The notes below the pieces were generated by a model. It searched no databases and had not been told where the DNA came from. It was given only the letters and a program-made list of their open reading frames with translations. Shown here one piece after another: positions 45,355 to 60,129 of a stretch of 64,000 bases of DNA. The number at the start of each line of letters is the position of its first letter. The first letter of the stretch is position 1. This DNA comes from Centrapalus pauciflorus (lineage: Eukaryota > Streptophyta > Magnoliopsida > Asterales > Asteraceae): the NCBI GenBank assembly GCA_020465985.1, contig JAANYP010002082.1, forward strand, positions 239,538 through 303,537, given 5' to 3'. Position numbers and translations under genes: made by a program.

Positions 45355-47262
45355 TGTGACACCCTCATATTTTGATATTATAATTGGAATCACCAGGATC
45401 AAGAAATAACCCAATGAATAACATGATAATTAAATTTGAATACTTAAATTAGATTTAAGCAGTTCCACACTAAAGCAATGAAAGTACATGTCTACAGTGA
45501 TTAAGTCTACCTATTACAACATCATAATTGTTTTAAAGTCATGAAATTCCCAGCCCCAAAGCTATATCCATGTACCAATAGCTTCTAAAGACACCGAGAT
45601 GTGAAATGAATTGCTTAAGCAGAAGGTCCTGCTACACCTTTGCCTTTGCCTGAAAACATTGGGAGCAATAGTAAGCTAAATTGCTTAGTGAGATAACAGA
45701 TTATGCAAACAATAAATATTTCTTTACAAGCATTGTGTGACTATGGGCAGTGTAAGCCCCATTGTATGTGTGTACAGGCAGTGTAAGCCTCGTAGTATGT
45801 GAAAACCATGCAGTGCAAGCATGGGGTTGGCAGTTCAAATGTTGATCGGGGATGTGCCGAACCTGACCAGCATAACTAGTGGGATGATCAGTCCCCGACA
45901 GTGGCCTACTGTCAGCCCCAGTCCAGGTCGCATCAGATTGTGAAGTAATAATCATGTAGTGCAAGCATGATGTAAATAGATGCACTTTCAAATGAAAGCT
46001 GGCTACATGTGTGTTACATGTCAAGTACGAGTGTGCATCATAACAACAAATCAATTATGAGTGCCAATTGATGTATATGAACAATGTGAACATGCCATTG
46101 AATTGTAAACGTGAATGCAAAGACAATAAATGTTAGAATGATAATCTATTACTTTTCAGTGATTGGTATAGTGTGATTTGTCTCTGTATCAATGCGTGTT
46201 AGACAACACCACAATGATCTGTAAAGTAAGTGTAATAGTGAATTATTGTCAGTAATTACTTAAAACTTAAATTTCTGAAAACTAAATGTAATTGTACTGA
46301 TTTCGGACCACATCCAAATTCGGATGGTCCGAAGTACTGTAGGTCCGAATTAGGGTGGATTCGAATTGGGTTGAAGTCCGAATTGGGGTAGGTCCGAAAT
46401 GGGGGTGGTCCGTAGTCACTGTTGGTCCGAATTGAGTATGGTCCGAAATAGGTTGGGGACCGAAAATGGTATAATGGACCGAAATGACTGTTGATCCGAA
46501 TTCGGATGGATCCGGACCGAGTTCATCGGGTATAGTAATTTTCCAGATTCTCCAGATTTATACGTTTGACCATTTTTGCATGTTTTTGAGTCTAACATTG
46601 TAAATATGAACTTATATGTTATCTTTTAACTTAAAACATAACATTTATGTTCCAAAATAACCCATTTGGGTCCATTTTTCTACAAGTCTCGATGAACACA
46701 CACACACACACTAAAAACACATACTAATCTCAAAATCATACTTAGAGTGTGAATATGATTCTGAAATTTTGTATACTACATCATCAACACTCGAATTAAA
46801 CATTGCAATAATAATATCCAACATGCATTAACATTTGCATCACTAATCTTATGATTCGGATATCACAAGAACCGAACCAAAAACCACCAAAATTGCAAGT
46901 TTGGATGAATCTTACCTTAAATCGTTTGTTGCAATGCTTATAGTTCCTTCCAATAAGCTTGATTCCAGATTTTTGCACTTCAATTCAATGATTTCTTGGG
47001 TGTTTTTGGATTGAAGCCGAGAGAGAGAGAGAGTACGGTTAGAGAGAGAGAGTAGAGAGAGAGTGGGTTTTGAAAAATGAAGGATTTCCCTTCTTTTATT
47101 TATATTTTGACTCATTTGCATTATACACCCCTCAACTTCGTATTTTCTTACTTAACCGATATTATGATCAAAATTAGCTTAAATTGATATAATATTCCAT
47201 TAATACAATAAATGAGTCCTTAAACTTGTAAATTACAAATACTTAAAATTTGGGATGTTACA
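45355..47262 (-). repeat. Solo LTR of a Gypsy element
   Basis: On the minus strand it begins TGTAACATCCCAAATTTT and ends GAGGGTGTCACA; 1,908 bp. Flanks CAGAG (45350-45354) and CGGAG (47263-47267) form a 5-bp duplication with one mismatch. No internal region is attached. Contains the GGTCCGAA array, a repeated GCAGTG(T/C)AAGC motif (45745-45815, 45955) and GA-rich runs near 47015-47060. Confidence 0.82.
46318..46520. repeat. Array of GGTCCGAA(A/T) motifs in the solo LTR
   Basis: About 12 degenerate copies of (G)GTCCGAATT/ GGACCGAAAT at roughly 15-18 bp spacing, each with a CpG. Outside coding sequence. Confidence 0.88.
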
Positions 47263-47467
47263 CGGAGTTTCTTGATTTTTAGCGCCCACAGACTCGAAGC
47301 CTCTTGGTTTTCATACTTAGAATATTTCATGAAAAGTAGAGGGACTTTTAAAGTCTCTCTCTTTTCACACTTGGTCATAGCCCAACAAAAGTAGAGAGAC
47401 TTGATATTAATTATCGTTCATATTATTATATATTGTTTGAATATTGTGTTGCTTGATTACTCAGAAC

Positions 47468-47468
<1 letters not shown>

Positions 47469-47511
<43 letters not shown>

Positions 47512-47514
47512 AAC

Positions 47515-47557
<43 letters not shown>

Positions 47558-47606
47558 CATACATACATACATACATACATACACTCACTCACTCACTCAC
47601 TCACTG
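47469..47606. repeat. Compound microsatellite (TA)n-(TA)n-(CATA)n-(CTCA)n
   Basis: Two TA runs separated by a repeated TTCAAAACCTTTA-type spacer, followed by ACAT and ACTC tetranucleotide runs. Confidence 0.95.
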
Positions 47607-47996
47607 GTATTGCACCCGCGCAAACGGCATCGGCGATGAATAAAAAAATTCAGTCGTTCAAAAAGAAATTTTGTGAAACCAGTATTAAATTTAGTAAAAT
47701 ATATCATTATAAGCTCAGTATTTAAAACTAATAAATTTTCATAACGAAAACAAAATTTATGTGAAGATAATTATCGCTGAAAGTTTTATAAAACATAAAA
47801 ATTAATAAGACACAATTCAAAATTGTTTTGAGTTAGCTCACCTCAACGAAAGACAATAAAACAATAAAAAGATTTAGTATTGGTGCCAAAAACTTTGAAT
47901 ACCTTCGTTACTATCAGGAACCTCAACAACAAAGCATTTCCAAAAGCAAATATAAGCTTATTGACGAATGATTTAGAATGCATAATCAGTGTTGTG

Positions 47997-47998
<2 letters not shown>
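47607..47998. other. Non-coding spacer
   Basis: No ORF of note and no recognised repeat. Confidence 0.5.
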
Positions 47999-48041
<43 letters not shown>

Positions 48042-48102
48042 CTCAATAAATAGCATAAGATTAATAATCAAACATATTAAAGCATATATATATACATATA
48101 TA

Positions 48103-48192
<90 letters not shown>

Positions 48193-48193
48193 G
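47999..48193. repeat. TA microsatellites
   Basis: TA runs at 47999-48040 and 48086-48193 with a few interruptions; the second abuts the left end of the next element. Confidence 0.95.
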
Positions 48194-48809
<616 letters not shown>

Positions 48810-49437
48810 AGGAGGGAGATTCAAATAAGAAATTTTGTGCATCGAGGTACAAAATAACCTATACAATCCATTAGATAAAAAAATTGTATAGATTAGATTA
48901 AATGACAAAAGGTCACATAGTTGGACAATTTTATGCATCTTGTGCATTGCAAAACAAACATGGAAGACATTTTAGGGAATGTGCATACCTCATTTGATTT
49001 AATATTTTAACAAATAATTAAATAATATATGCTAAAACTAATTCAATTGATACACTTCCAAATTTAAAAAAAAAAATTACACGAATTCAAAAAAGATGAT
49101 GGAGATGTCGATGCATTTCATATAGTTCAATTCGTGATGTATCTCGGCTTTATCTATACATAATCTATACAATTCATGATGCATCGCTGTTACTCATCAT
49201 CATTGTATTCATCATTTATCTATGAATCGTGTTTATCGTGATGCATCACTGTAAATTATCAACATCATTCATCGTTGATCTATGCATCGTTTTTATCATG
49301 ATGCGTTGCTGTTGCTCATCATCATCATCGTGTTCATCGTTCAGCATCATCTTTCGAGGTGGCAGTGGTGCATGTAGCCGAAGGGGAGGAGAATGAGTCA
49401 CGATTTGCCAACTGGGATGGTGATTGGCGTGCATGTG
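48810..49437. other. Non-coding spacer with CATCG-rich degenerate tandem repeat
   Basis: From 48815 the sequence has the GATTCAAATAAGAA-type end also seen at other TA-flanked sites. Bases 49150-49345 hold about three degenerate copies of a 60-70 bp unit (ATCTATGCATCGT, GATGCATCGCTGT, CTCATCATCAT). No gene. Confidence 0.55.
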
Positions 49438-51008
49438 TGTAACAACCGGCACAAAATCAAGTCAGCATTTACGGCTAAATCAATGATGATTAGTAATTAA
49501 TCAAAGTGATTAACAAATTTCATAAGGAAATTCATTACAATTAGGAACAATTTCATCGGTGAGATGAAACGGCAAAGTAATTAATCTGATCGATTTACGA
49601 TATGATGGATTAATTCAACTAAGTGCATAATTAAATTAAGATTAGTGACACTAATCATGCATTAACAAACTTACATAACCTTAATTAAGCAAGACTAAAA
49701 CAATTCATTAAACTAGTGCATTCATAAGTATTTATAAAATTACATAAAAAAATACAAGAATACATTTTGAAATACTTTTCTACAAAAACAATACATCATA
49801 AATACACCTATAGGGCCGGCCACCTATATAGTACATTGTAGAGTTTGACTTCAATTATTTTAATACAAATACCGTGCATCATCCACATCACATCTTCTTC
49901 ACCATCTTCTTTCATTTCAACCAAGATGGCACTCAACCTCCATTTGCAAGACCAAAATTTCTCTATAAATAGAGAGCTCATTCTCACTTTATTATTCACG
50001 CCTTCAAACAACAAAAATCTCTCTTCTCCTTTCTCTAAAAATCCGGCCAAGAGCAACAATCCAAGGCCAAAAGTTGCAACTTCATTTGTTCTTCAAGTTT
50101 CAAGTGTTTTTGGTGCAATAAAGTTCAATATCAAATCTTCTACACATTTTCATATTTGTAATACACCAAAGTAAGTAAATACTAACTTATTACTTCTTAT
50201 ATTTAGGTTAATATAGGTCTTGCATAATACATATAATCACCAACAACAACAAGTTTCATCAAAAGTCAAGTTTATAAACAACTAGTTTTGTTTTAAAGTT
50301 TGTTTCTTCAAATGTGTTTAAAAATATATAAACACATAATGAAAAGATGAATAATATGAAAACAATTTGTATAAATGTGTCTCATAGCCTTTTATACATG
50401 TGGTTTTTGAATAAACAACAAGAATCACAAGTTGTTTCAAGATTATGAAATTCGGATTTTTCGGCAGAAATATTACATCAATTTTGAAAAATCATAACTA
50501 ATTCAAAACTTAACGAAATAAGTTGATTCTTGTTTCAGAAGTTAGATCTATGTTTTAAATAGATATTTGGAGGTTTTCATAATTTGAACTTTTTAAGTGG
50601 GTTATATTTATGAACTAGATAAGTTGGGTGATTTAAAACATAAAAACCAACATACATGCATATTATCATTTATGGGAGTTATTAAGTCCCTCAGATCATT
50701 TAGGACTCGGTTAAAAACATCAAGATCATCAAAAGTCCTCAACGAAATCTCCATTTTATGTTCGTTTTTGCCATTACTTTTGCAGTGAGTTTTCATAGCC
50801 CTATTTTTAATTGTTCGTATTATTTTGGGGTGAGAATACATGTTCAACATTTTATTTTATATGGACACAAGTACTTGAATCATTTTTCGTATTACATAAG
50901 ATTGTTACATCACCACCGCCCTCAATCATGAGCCGTTAATTACTACGTAAACGTGAATATTGTGGATAGATCTATTTGGGTTTACACCCCCATCCGGGTT
51001 GGTCGCAC
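49438..51008 (+). repeat. Partial 5' LTR of the plus-strand Gypsy element
   Basis: Matches 53789-55820 of the 3' LTR, but lacks about 470 bp (the stretch including the TA run) near 50585 and is cut at about 51008 after GGTTGGTCGCAC. The remaining roughly 530 bp of the LTR are absent. Confidence 0.88.
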
Positions 51009-51013
51009 GAGTA

Positions 51014-53693
51014 ACACGAGCTTCATACCGTTTAGCGCCATCGGAAATGCAAGAACTGTCCAATTAGCTGAAGGAGCTTTTGGATAAAGGATTTATCAGA
51101 TCGAGTTCCTAACCCTGGGGAGCTCCGGTTTTGTTTGTGAATAAGAAGGACGGAACTTTCCGGATGTGTAGCGACTATCGGGAAATAAATAAGCTGACCA
51201 TAAAGAACCGGTGCCCTCTCCCAAGGATTGATGACCTATTTGACCAACTTCAAGGGTCAAGCTTCTATTCGAAAATTGAGCTAAGGTCCGATTATCACCA
51301 GGTCAAAGTTCGCGAGGAGGATATTCCCAAGACAACTTTCAGAATCTGGTACGGTCATTATAAATTCCAAGCAATGCCATTTGGACCGACCAATGCACCA
51401 CCCATATTCATGGACCTTATGAATCGGGTGTGTAAACCGTACTTGGACAAGTTCGTGATTGTCTTCATAGATGACATCTTAATCTACTCACGAAACAAGG
51501 AGGAGCATGAGCAACATTTGAAGCTAATTTTGGAGTTGTTGGAGAAAGAACGACAATATGCCAAACTTTCAAAGTGCATATTTTGGCTAAGAGAAGTAAA
51601 ATTCCTCGGTCATGTGATCAACAGTAAAGGAATCCAAGTTAACCCTGCAAAGATCAAAGCCATCAAGAATGGGCAACTCCTAGAACTGCCATGGAGATAC
51701 GCCAATTCCTAGGTCTTGCAGGGTATTAAAGGAGATTCATCGAAAACTTCTCAAAGATCGCCAGATCTTTAACAGAACTGACCCGAAAGGACATTAAATA
51801 TGATTGGGGTGATGACCAGGAGGCGGCATTCCAGTTATTGAAGCACAAGTTGTGCAACGCGGCTATTTTGTCCTTACCCGAAGGAAGCGAGAACTTTGTA
51901 GTTTACTGTGATTCTTCACACAATGGGTTGTGTTGTGTGTTAATGCAGAAGGATAAGGTCATAGCCTACTCTTCAAGACAACTGAAGGTCCACGAGGTGA
52001 ATTACACAACGCATGACTTGGAGTTAGGAGCAGTAGTTTTTGCCCTAAAAAATTAGAGACATTACTTGCACGGTATGAAGTGTACTGTATACACGGATCA
52101 TAAGAGTCTTTAACACATCTTGAACCAGAAAGAGTTGAATATGAGGCAGCGCCGTTGGATGGTGCTTTTAAGTGATTACGACTGTGAGATTCGCTATCAC
52201 CCGGGGAAAGCTAATGTGGTTGCAGACGCTCTGAGCCGAAAGGAACGAGCTAAGCCGTTAAGAGTACGAGCCCTAGTTATGACCATTCAACCAAACTTTC
52301 TTTCCTTAATTCATGATGCGCAAGTGGAAGCAGTTAAGGAGGAAAACATTAGGAATGAAGCCCTGAGAAGAATGGATAAATAGTTTGAGATAAGGGCTAA
52401 TGGGAATCGATACTTCATGAACAGAGTCTGGTTACCCAGTTTTGGTGAAAGTAAGAAAGTTGGTTATGGATGAATGACACAAATCAAGCTAAGTTGTTCA
52501 CCCTAGATCCGAAAAAATGTATCATGACCTCAAGGAGCTTTACTGGTGGCCTAACATGAAGGCTGACATTGCCACATATGTCAGCAAGTGTTTAACTTGC
52601 TCCAAGGTTAAGGCAGAACATCCGAAACCATCTGGATTACTGCAGGAACCAAAGATTCCCCAATGGAAGTGGGAACGGATAACCATGGACTTCATAACAA
52701 AACATCCAAAGACATCAAGTAGGTACAATACCATATGGGTAATAGTCGACCGTCTAACAAAGTCTGCGCACTTTCTATTGATTAAGGAGACCGACAAGAT
52801 GAATAAGTTGGCTCAAATTTACCTCAAGGAAGTTGTCTCTAGACACAGAGTGCCTGTCTCAATCATTTCTGATAGAGACAGCAGATTTACATCCAGATTT
52901 TGGCAGTCATTACAGCAAGCTTTGGGTAAAAACTAGGACATGAGTACCATATATCACCCTCAGACCGATGGTCAGAGTGAAAGAATAATCCAAACCCTAG
53001 AAGATATGTTAAGAGCCTGTGTAATTGATTTCGGGAAGATCTAGGATACTCATTTACCTTTAGTGGAGTTCTCGTACAAGAATGGCTATCACACGAGTCT
53101 CAAGGCTGCTCCATTAGAGGCACTATAAGGACGGAAGTGCCGATCACCTCTCTGATGGGCCCAAGTCTGGGATAGTCAAGTCACGGGCCCAAAAATCATA
53201 CTTGAGGCCACCGAAAATATAGTGCAGACTCGGAATCGATAGAAAGCTACTCGCGAACGTCAGAAGAGCTATGCAGATGTGAGGTGAAAGTATCTGGAGT
53301 TTCAAGTGGGAGAAAGGGTATTACTGAAAGTGTCTCCATGGAAGGGCGTAGTACAATTTTGGAAAGCGAGGAAAGCTGAATCCTCGTTACATCGGACCAT
53401 TCAAAGTCCTGAAGAGAATTGGTCCTGTAGCCTATCGGTTAGACCTACCACCAGAACTTAACAGCATGCACAATACCTTCCATGTGTCAAACTTGAAGAA
53501 GTGTTTTTCAGATGAAACACTTTTTATTCTCTTGGAAGAAATTCAACTTGATGATAAGCTTTGCTTTGTCGAAGAGCCGGTAGAAATCATGGACTGTGAG
53601 GTGAAAAGGTTGAAGCAAAGTCGTATTCCTATTGTCAAAGTCAGATGGAATTCCAGACGTGGTCCAGAAATTACTTTCGAATGCGAAGATTAG
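51014..53693 (+). pseudogene. pol: Gypsy pol: reverse transcriptase, RNase H, integrase, C-terminal tail
   Basis: RT starts in the segment SYRLAPSEMQEL and shows [21 protein letters not shown] and the active site FIDDILIYS (about 51455-51485). RNase [34 protein letters not shown] and ADALSRKER. Integrase: [35 protein letters not shown] and [10 protein letters not shown]. The end VSNLKKCF ... [12 protein letters not shown] resembles the degenerate chromodomain-like tail of Tekay/Del elements. Lesions: stops at 51065, 51110, 51727, 52054, 52111, 52381, several after 52936, and frameshifts near 51668, 52450 and 53370. Inactive. The catalytic D to N/S-type changes are not seen; the breaks alone disable it. 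Confidence 0.92.
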
Positions 53694-53788
53694 ATTAAGA
53701 AGAAGTACACACACCTCTTCTCCACTAACAAGACCCCAGAGGAAACACGAAAAAAATTCGGGACGAAATTCCCTTAACAGGTAGAGAC

Positions 53789-56347
<2,559 letters not shown>

Positions 56348-57709
56348 GATGGCAGCGGTCCAAGGCAGTGCAGGCGGCGACATCGACAGTGTAGTTAATG
56401 GAGGTGGTGTTTGTTGAGGATTGCCAGCGTCGTTGGTTGTTGGCAGCGGTCGGGTGGTGATTAGCCGAGAGATGGTGTTGATTCAAGGAGTACAGATGGT
56501 GGTGGTGGTGTTGGCCTGAAGGTGGTGGAGGTGGCCGGTCGAAATTATGCCGGCAGCAGTTGGTTGTGGTGGTTAGCTTGGAGAAAGGGAGGGTGGCTGG
56601 TTAGAGGGAAAGTGAAGGGGAGAGAGATGAGGTTAGAGTGAGAGGGAGAGTGACTTTAGATGGGTAATTAATGCATGATTTAATTTCTTATATTATCTTT
56701 TTGATTTATTTAAAAAAATTAGATTCGATATATTTGTTTTTCCATGTTTACCCTTAATGCACCCTTGTTAAAATAAATGATGCATAAAAGTTCTCTGAGG
56801 TTCCCAGTTGCATAAAAAGTTCTCAATTGAACCTCAATCTATATATAGGGATGAGATCAATGGAAAACCTCTATGCATTGGAAAACCTTGGAAACCAATC
56901 GTAGCCTTTGGATTAGATGCATATGCGTTTTTAGATTAACGTATGATTGTGCATTTAAAAAAATACGCACAAGGGTATTTTTGGTACATAATATTTTTAT
57001 ATTTGAAGTTTATTATTTATATATATAAATATAAATATTTCATAATTAATACACAACTCTAAATTTAAAAACTATTTACGTTATTCTTTTAAAAAAACAT
57101 CCATATACGCTCCATTAAATCTTCTTCATCATCTTCGAGTTGAACATTAAATCATAAACGATGATGCACTCGGCACTCCATAAAAACGAAGATGAACTTC
57201 ATCAAAATGATGATTAAGTACTCTACAAAAAGACGATGCAATGTCTTCAAATCTTCATCTTTATTTTTAATATTAACTCATGTAACCAAAATCGCTACTC
57301 GATTACTTTAAAATCACGATGCACTCCTTCAAATGTCAATCCTATACAAATCAAAATCACTACCTCATCATCAATCACTATTAGCAAAAAAAAATCTCAA
57401 ATGCATCGTTAATATCATTGTTATACAAAATGATTCATCAGATTCACCAAAAAAATTTCATATTAAATTGATAATACACTTACGTATGCATCGTCAATAT
57501 AACTTCAATGCAAAATAAAATCATTGTTGCACCATCATTCTAATGTGTTTCACACAGCTACGTCGTCAATATACACCATGTTTCCATTAAAACACTTTAG
57601 ATAATCAAAATCATTATATTGAAATCGAGACCTTCGTGTAAAAACTCTTACATGATGGTTGTGATGGAGGCCAGACGGTGGTTAAAGGCAGAAAACCTCT
57701 ATGCAATGG
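56348..57709. other. Non-coding spacer with TA-flanked element ends
   Basis: 56348-56660 is GGT/GTG-rich. At 56800-56848 two element ends abut a short TATATATA: leftwards (reverse complement) ATTGAGGTTCAATTGAGAAC, rightwards GGGATGAGATCAATGG. AT-rich sequence follows with CATCG/GATGCA motifs (57170-57560). GAAAACCTCTATGCA occurs twice (56863 and 57691). No gene. Confidence 0.55.
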
Positions 57710-60094
57710 TGTCACACCCCGTTATCCCGGTTGGTAATGAAGCGAGACGTCGCGGAAGCGTGACCATAATCATAACGAACGACTACTATATGGACGTTTT
57801 TCAAAAATACATTGATTTAACTTCAAATATAAATATTTTTTTACATAACCAAAATACAGCGTAAGTAGTTCTTAAAATACCAAGATTTAAATACACAATT
57901 TAGTTTATCAGGAAAGATGCAAATAATTCTCCGAGTTTGAAAATGATGCGACTCCAAAATGAACGGAAACCTTGGAATGCTTCCGATAAATGCGCATGCC
58001 TTAATCACCTGAAAATACATGCTAAAATACATCAACAAATTGTTGGTGAGCTCATAGGTTTACGCGAAAAGACCAGTTATATGGACATTATCAGATGAGT
58101 TGAACTTACAAAGCATAAAGTTCGTGTATGTATTACATAAACCATCATGCAAACGAAGCTTAATTAAAATGAGTTTGTCCTGTCCAGTATTACCATACGT
58201 AATACCCTGTGTTAAATATATTTCCACTCGCTGTTAGCCGACTCAAACTAACCCGAATGGGGGACATGACTCCCGTTAGATCTATCCACAATATATTCGC
58301 GCTTGCAAATAAATGCAATTAACGGTTCATGATTTGAGGGCTGATGGATCCAAACATGTAATACATATAAGAAATAAACAATTTTGATGTCCATATGAAA
58401 ACAGTGCATGTATTTCCACCCCAATAGATAGTGAAAATAGGGGCTATGAAGACTCACCGCATGTTGATGCCAAAATGATCGTAAAAACGACGATTTTTCA
58501 TTGTTGATGGGTGATGAAACCGGGCGCGTTTAACCGAGTCCTAAATGATATAAGGGATTTAATAACTCCCATATATGATACAATGTATGTATAAATGTCG
58601 TAATGTTTTAAATCACCCAACATTACAAGTTTATAAATAAAACCCGCTTAAAACGTCAAGTTTATATATATATAATTTTCCAGCTTTTTCGGAGGTTTTT
58701 CGGCCTACTTTGAGGCTGTTTTTGACCAAGCTCCAAAACATTCTAGGCTTTGGTTTTCTAGGACATTAAACTACTATATACAAAGGATTTCTAGAATCAA
58801 GAACGGCCGTTTTTCGAGATGTTTAGGTTGGTGAAAAAGTTTGTTGAAAACCCTATGTTGGTCATTTTTGAGCTGTCAAACTTTCGGTTTCCCAAATAAT
58901 TTCTGGAGGTCTTAAACTCCAAAATAAATTATGAAAACTTCCAGATCTATAGTTATGACATAGATCTACCTTTTTAGACAAGAATCAACTCATTTCGTAA
59001 GTTATGAATTAGATATGATTTTTCAAAATCGATATAAATTTTCTGCCGAAAATCCACAATTTATAAACTTGAAATAACTTATGATTCTTGTTGTTTATTC
59101 AAAGACTACTTGTATACAAGTTATAAAACACCCATATATTACTTATTTTCATAATATTAACACTTTTATGATGTGTTTATATATTCATAAACACATTTAA
59201 AGAAACAACTTAAAAACAAAAACTAGAAATTTATAAACTTGAGTTTTTATGAAACTTGTTGTTGTTGGTGATTATATATATTATGCAAGACTTATATAAA
59301 CATAAATGTATGATGAAATAAGTTAGTATTTACTTACTTTGAAGTGTTAGGAGTTTGATTTTGAGGAGAAGATGAAATTCTTGCAAGATTTGGACCAAGA
59401 ACACTTGAATTTCACCAAGAACACTTGAATGAAAGTGTTTGTAATGTGTGTGTGTTTGGATCCGGTTTTGGAGAGGAGAGAAAGAGATATTTTGGTGTGA
59501 TTAAAATGAATGAAAGGCTTCTCTATTTATAGAAGAAATTTGGTCTTTCAAATGATGAAAAGCATGGGAGACAAAGGTTGTGTGCACTTTTAAACAAAAT
59601 GATGGTGTTTAAAGTAAAATAGTTTTTGAAATAAAATATTTGAAGTCAACCTCTAAAAAGCACCCCTATAGGGCCGGTCATTACATGTATTATACATGTA
59701 TTTTCATTTTTTTTGTATAAAAGTATTTAGAAATGTATTCTTGTATTTCCCTTTTCTTTAATTTCATAAATACTTTTGGATGCATTGTTTTAATGAATTG
59801 TTTTAGTCTTGCATAATTAATGTTAAGTAATTGTATTAGTGTATGACTAGTGTCACTAATCATAATTTTTAATTATGTACTTAGTTGAATTAATCCATTA
59901 TATCGTAACTCGATCGGATTAATTGATTTGCCGATTCATCGCACCGATGAATTTGATGCAAATTGAGTTGAATTTCTTCATGAACCTTGTTAATCACTTT
60001 GATTAATTTCTAATGACCACTGATTAGTTTATAATTGGCTATTAAATACTGATTAGGTCGTAGTTTCTAACCTGGTTTAATGCCGGATGTTACA
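57710..60094 (-). repeat. 3' LTR of the minus-strand Gypsy element
   Basis: On the minus strand TGTAACATCC to CGGGGTGTGACA, 2,385 bp. The flank 57705-57709 is AATGG. A TATAAATA lies near 59520 on the minus strand. Confidence 0.9.
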
Positions 60095-60112
60095 GTCTCC
60101 CCCTGTTAAGGG
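60095..60112 (-). promoter_or_regulatory. Polypurine tract of the minus-strand Gypsy element
   Basis: On the minus strand CCTTAACAGGGGGAGAC directly before the LTR; better preserved than in the plus-strand copy. Confidence 0.85.
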
Positions 60113-60129
60113 GATTTCGTCCCGAAATT

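Noticed and set aside
50597..50850. Paired short ORFs in the Gypsy LTR, repeated at 55420-55662
   Set aside because: They recur only because the LTR is repeated; no start context or protein features.
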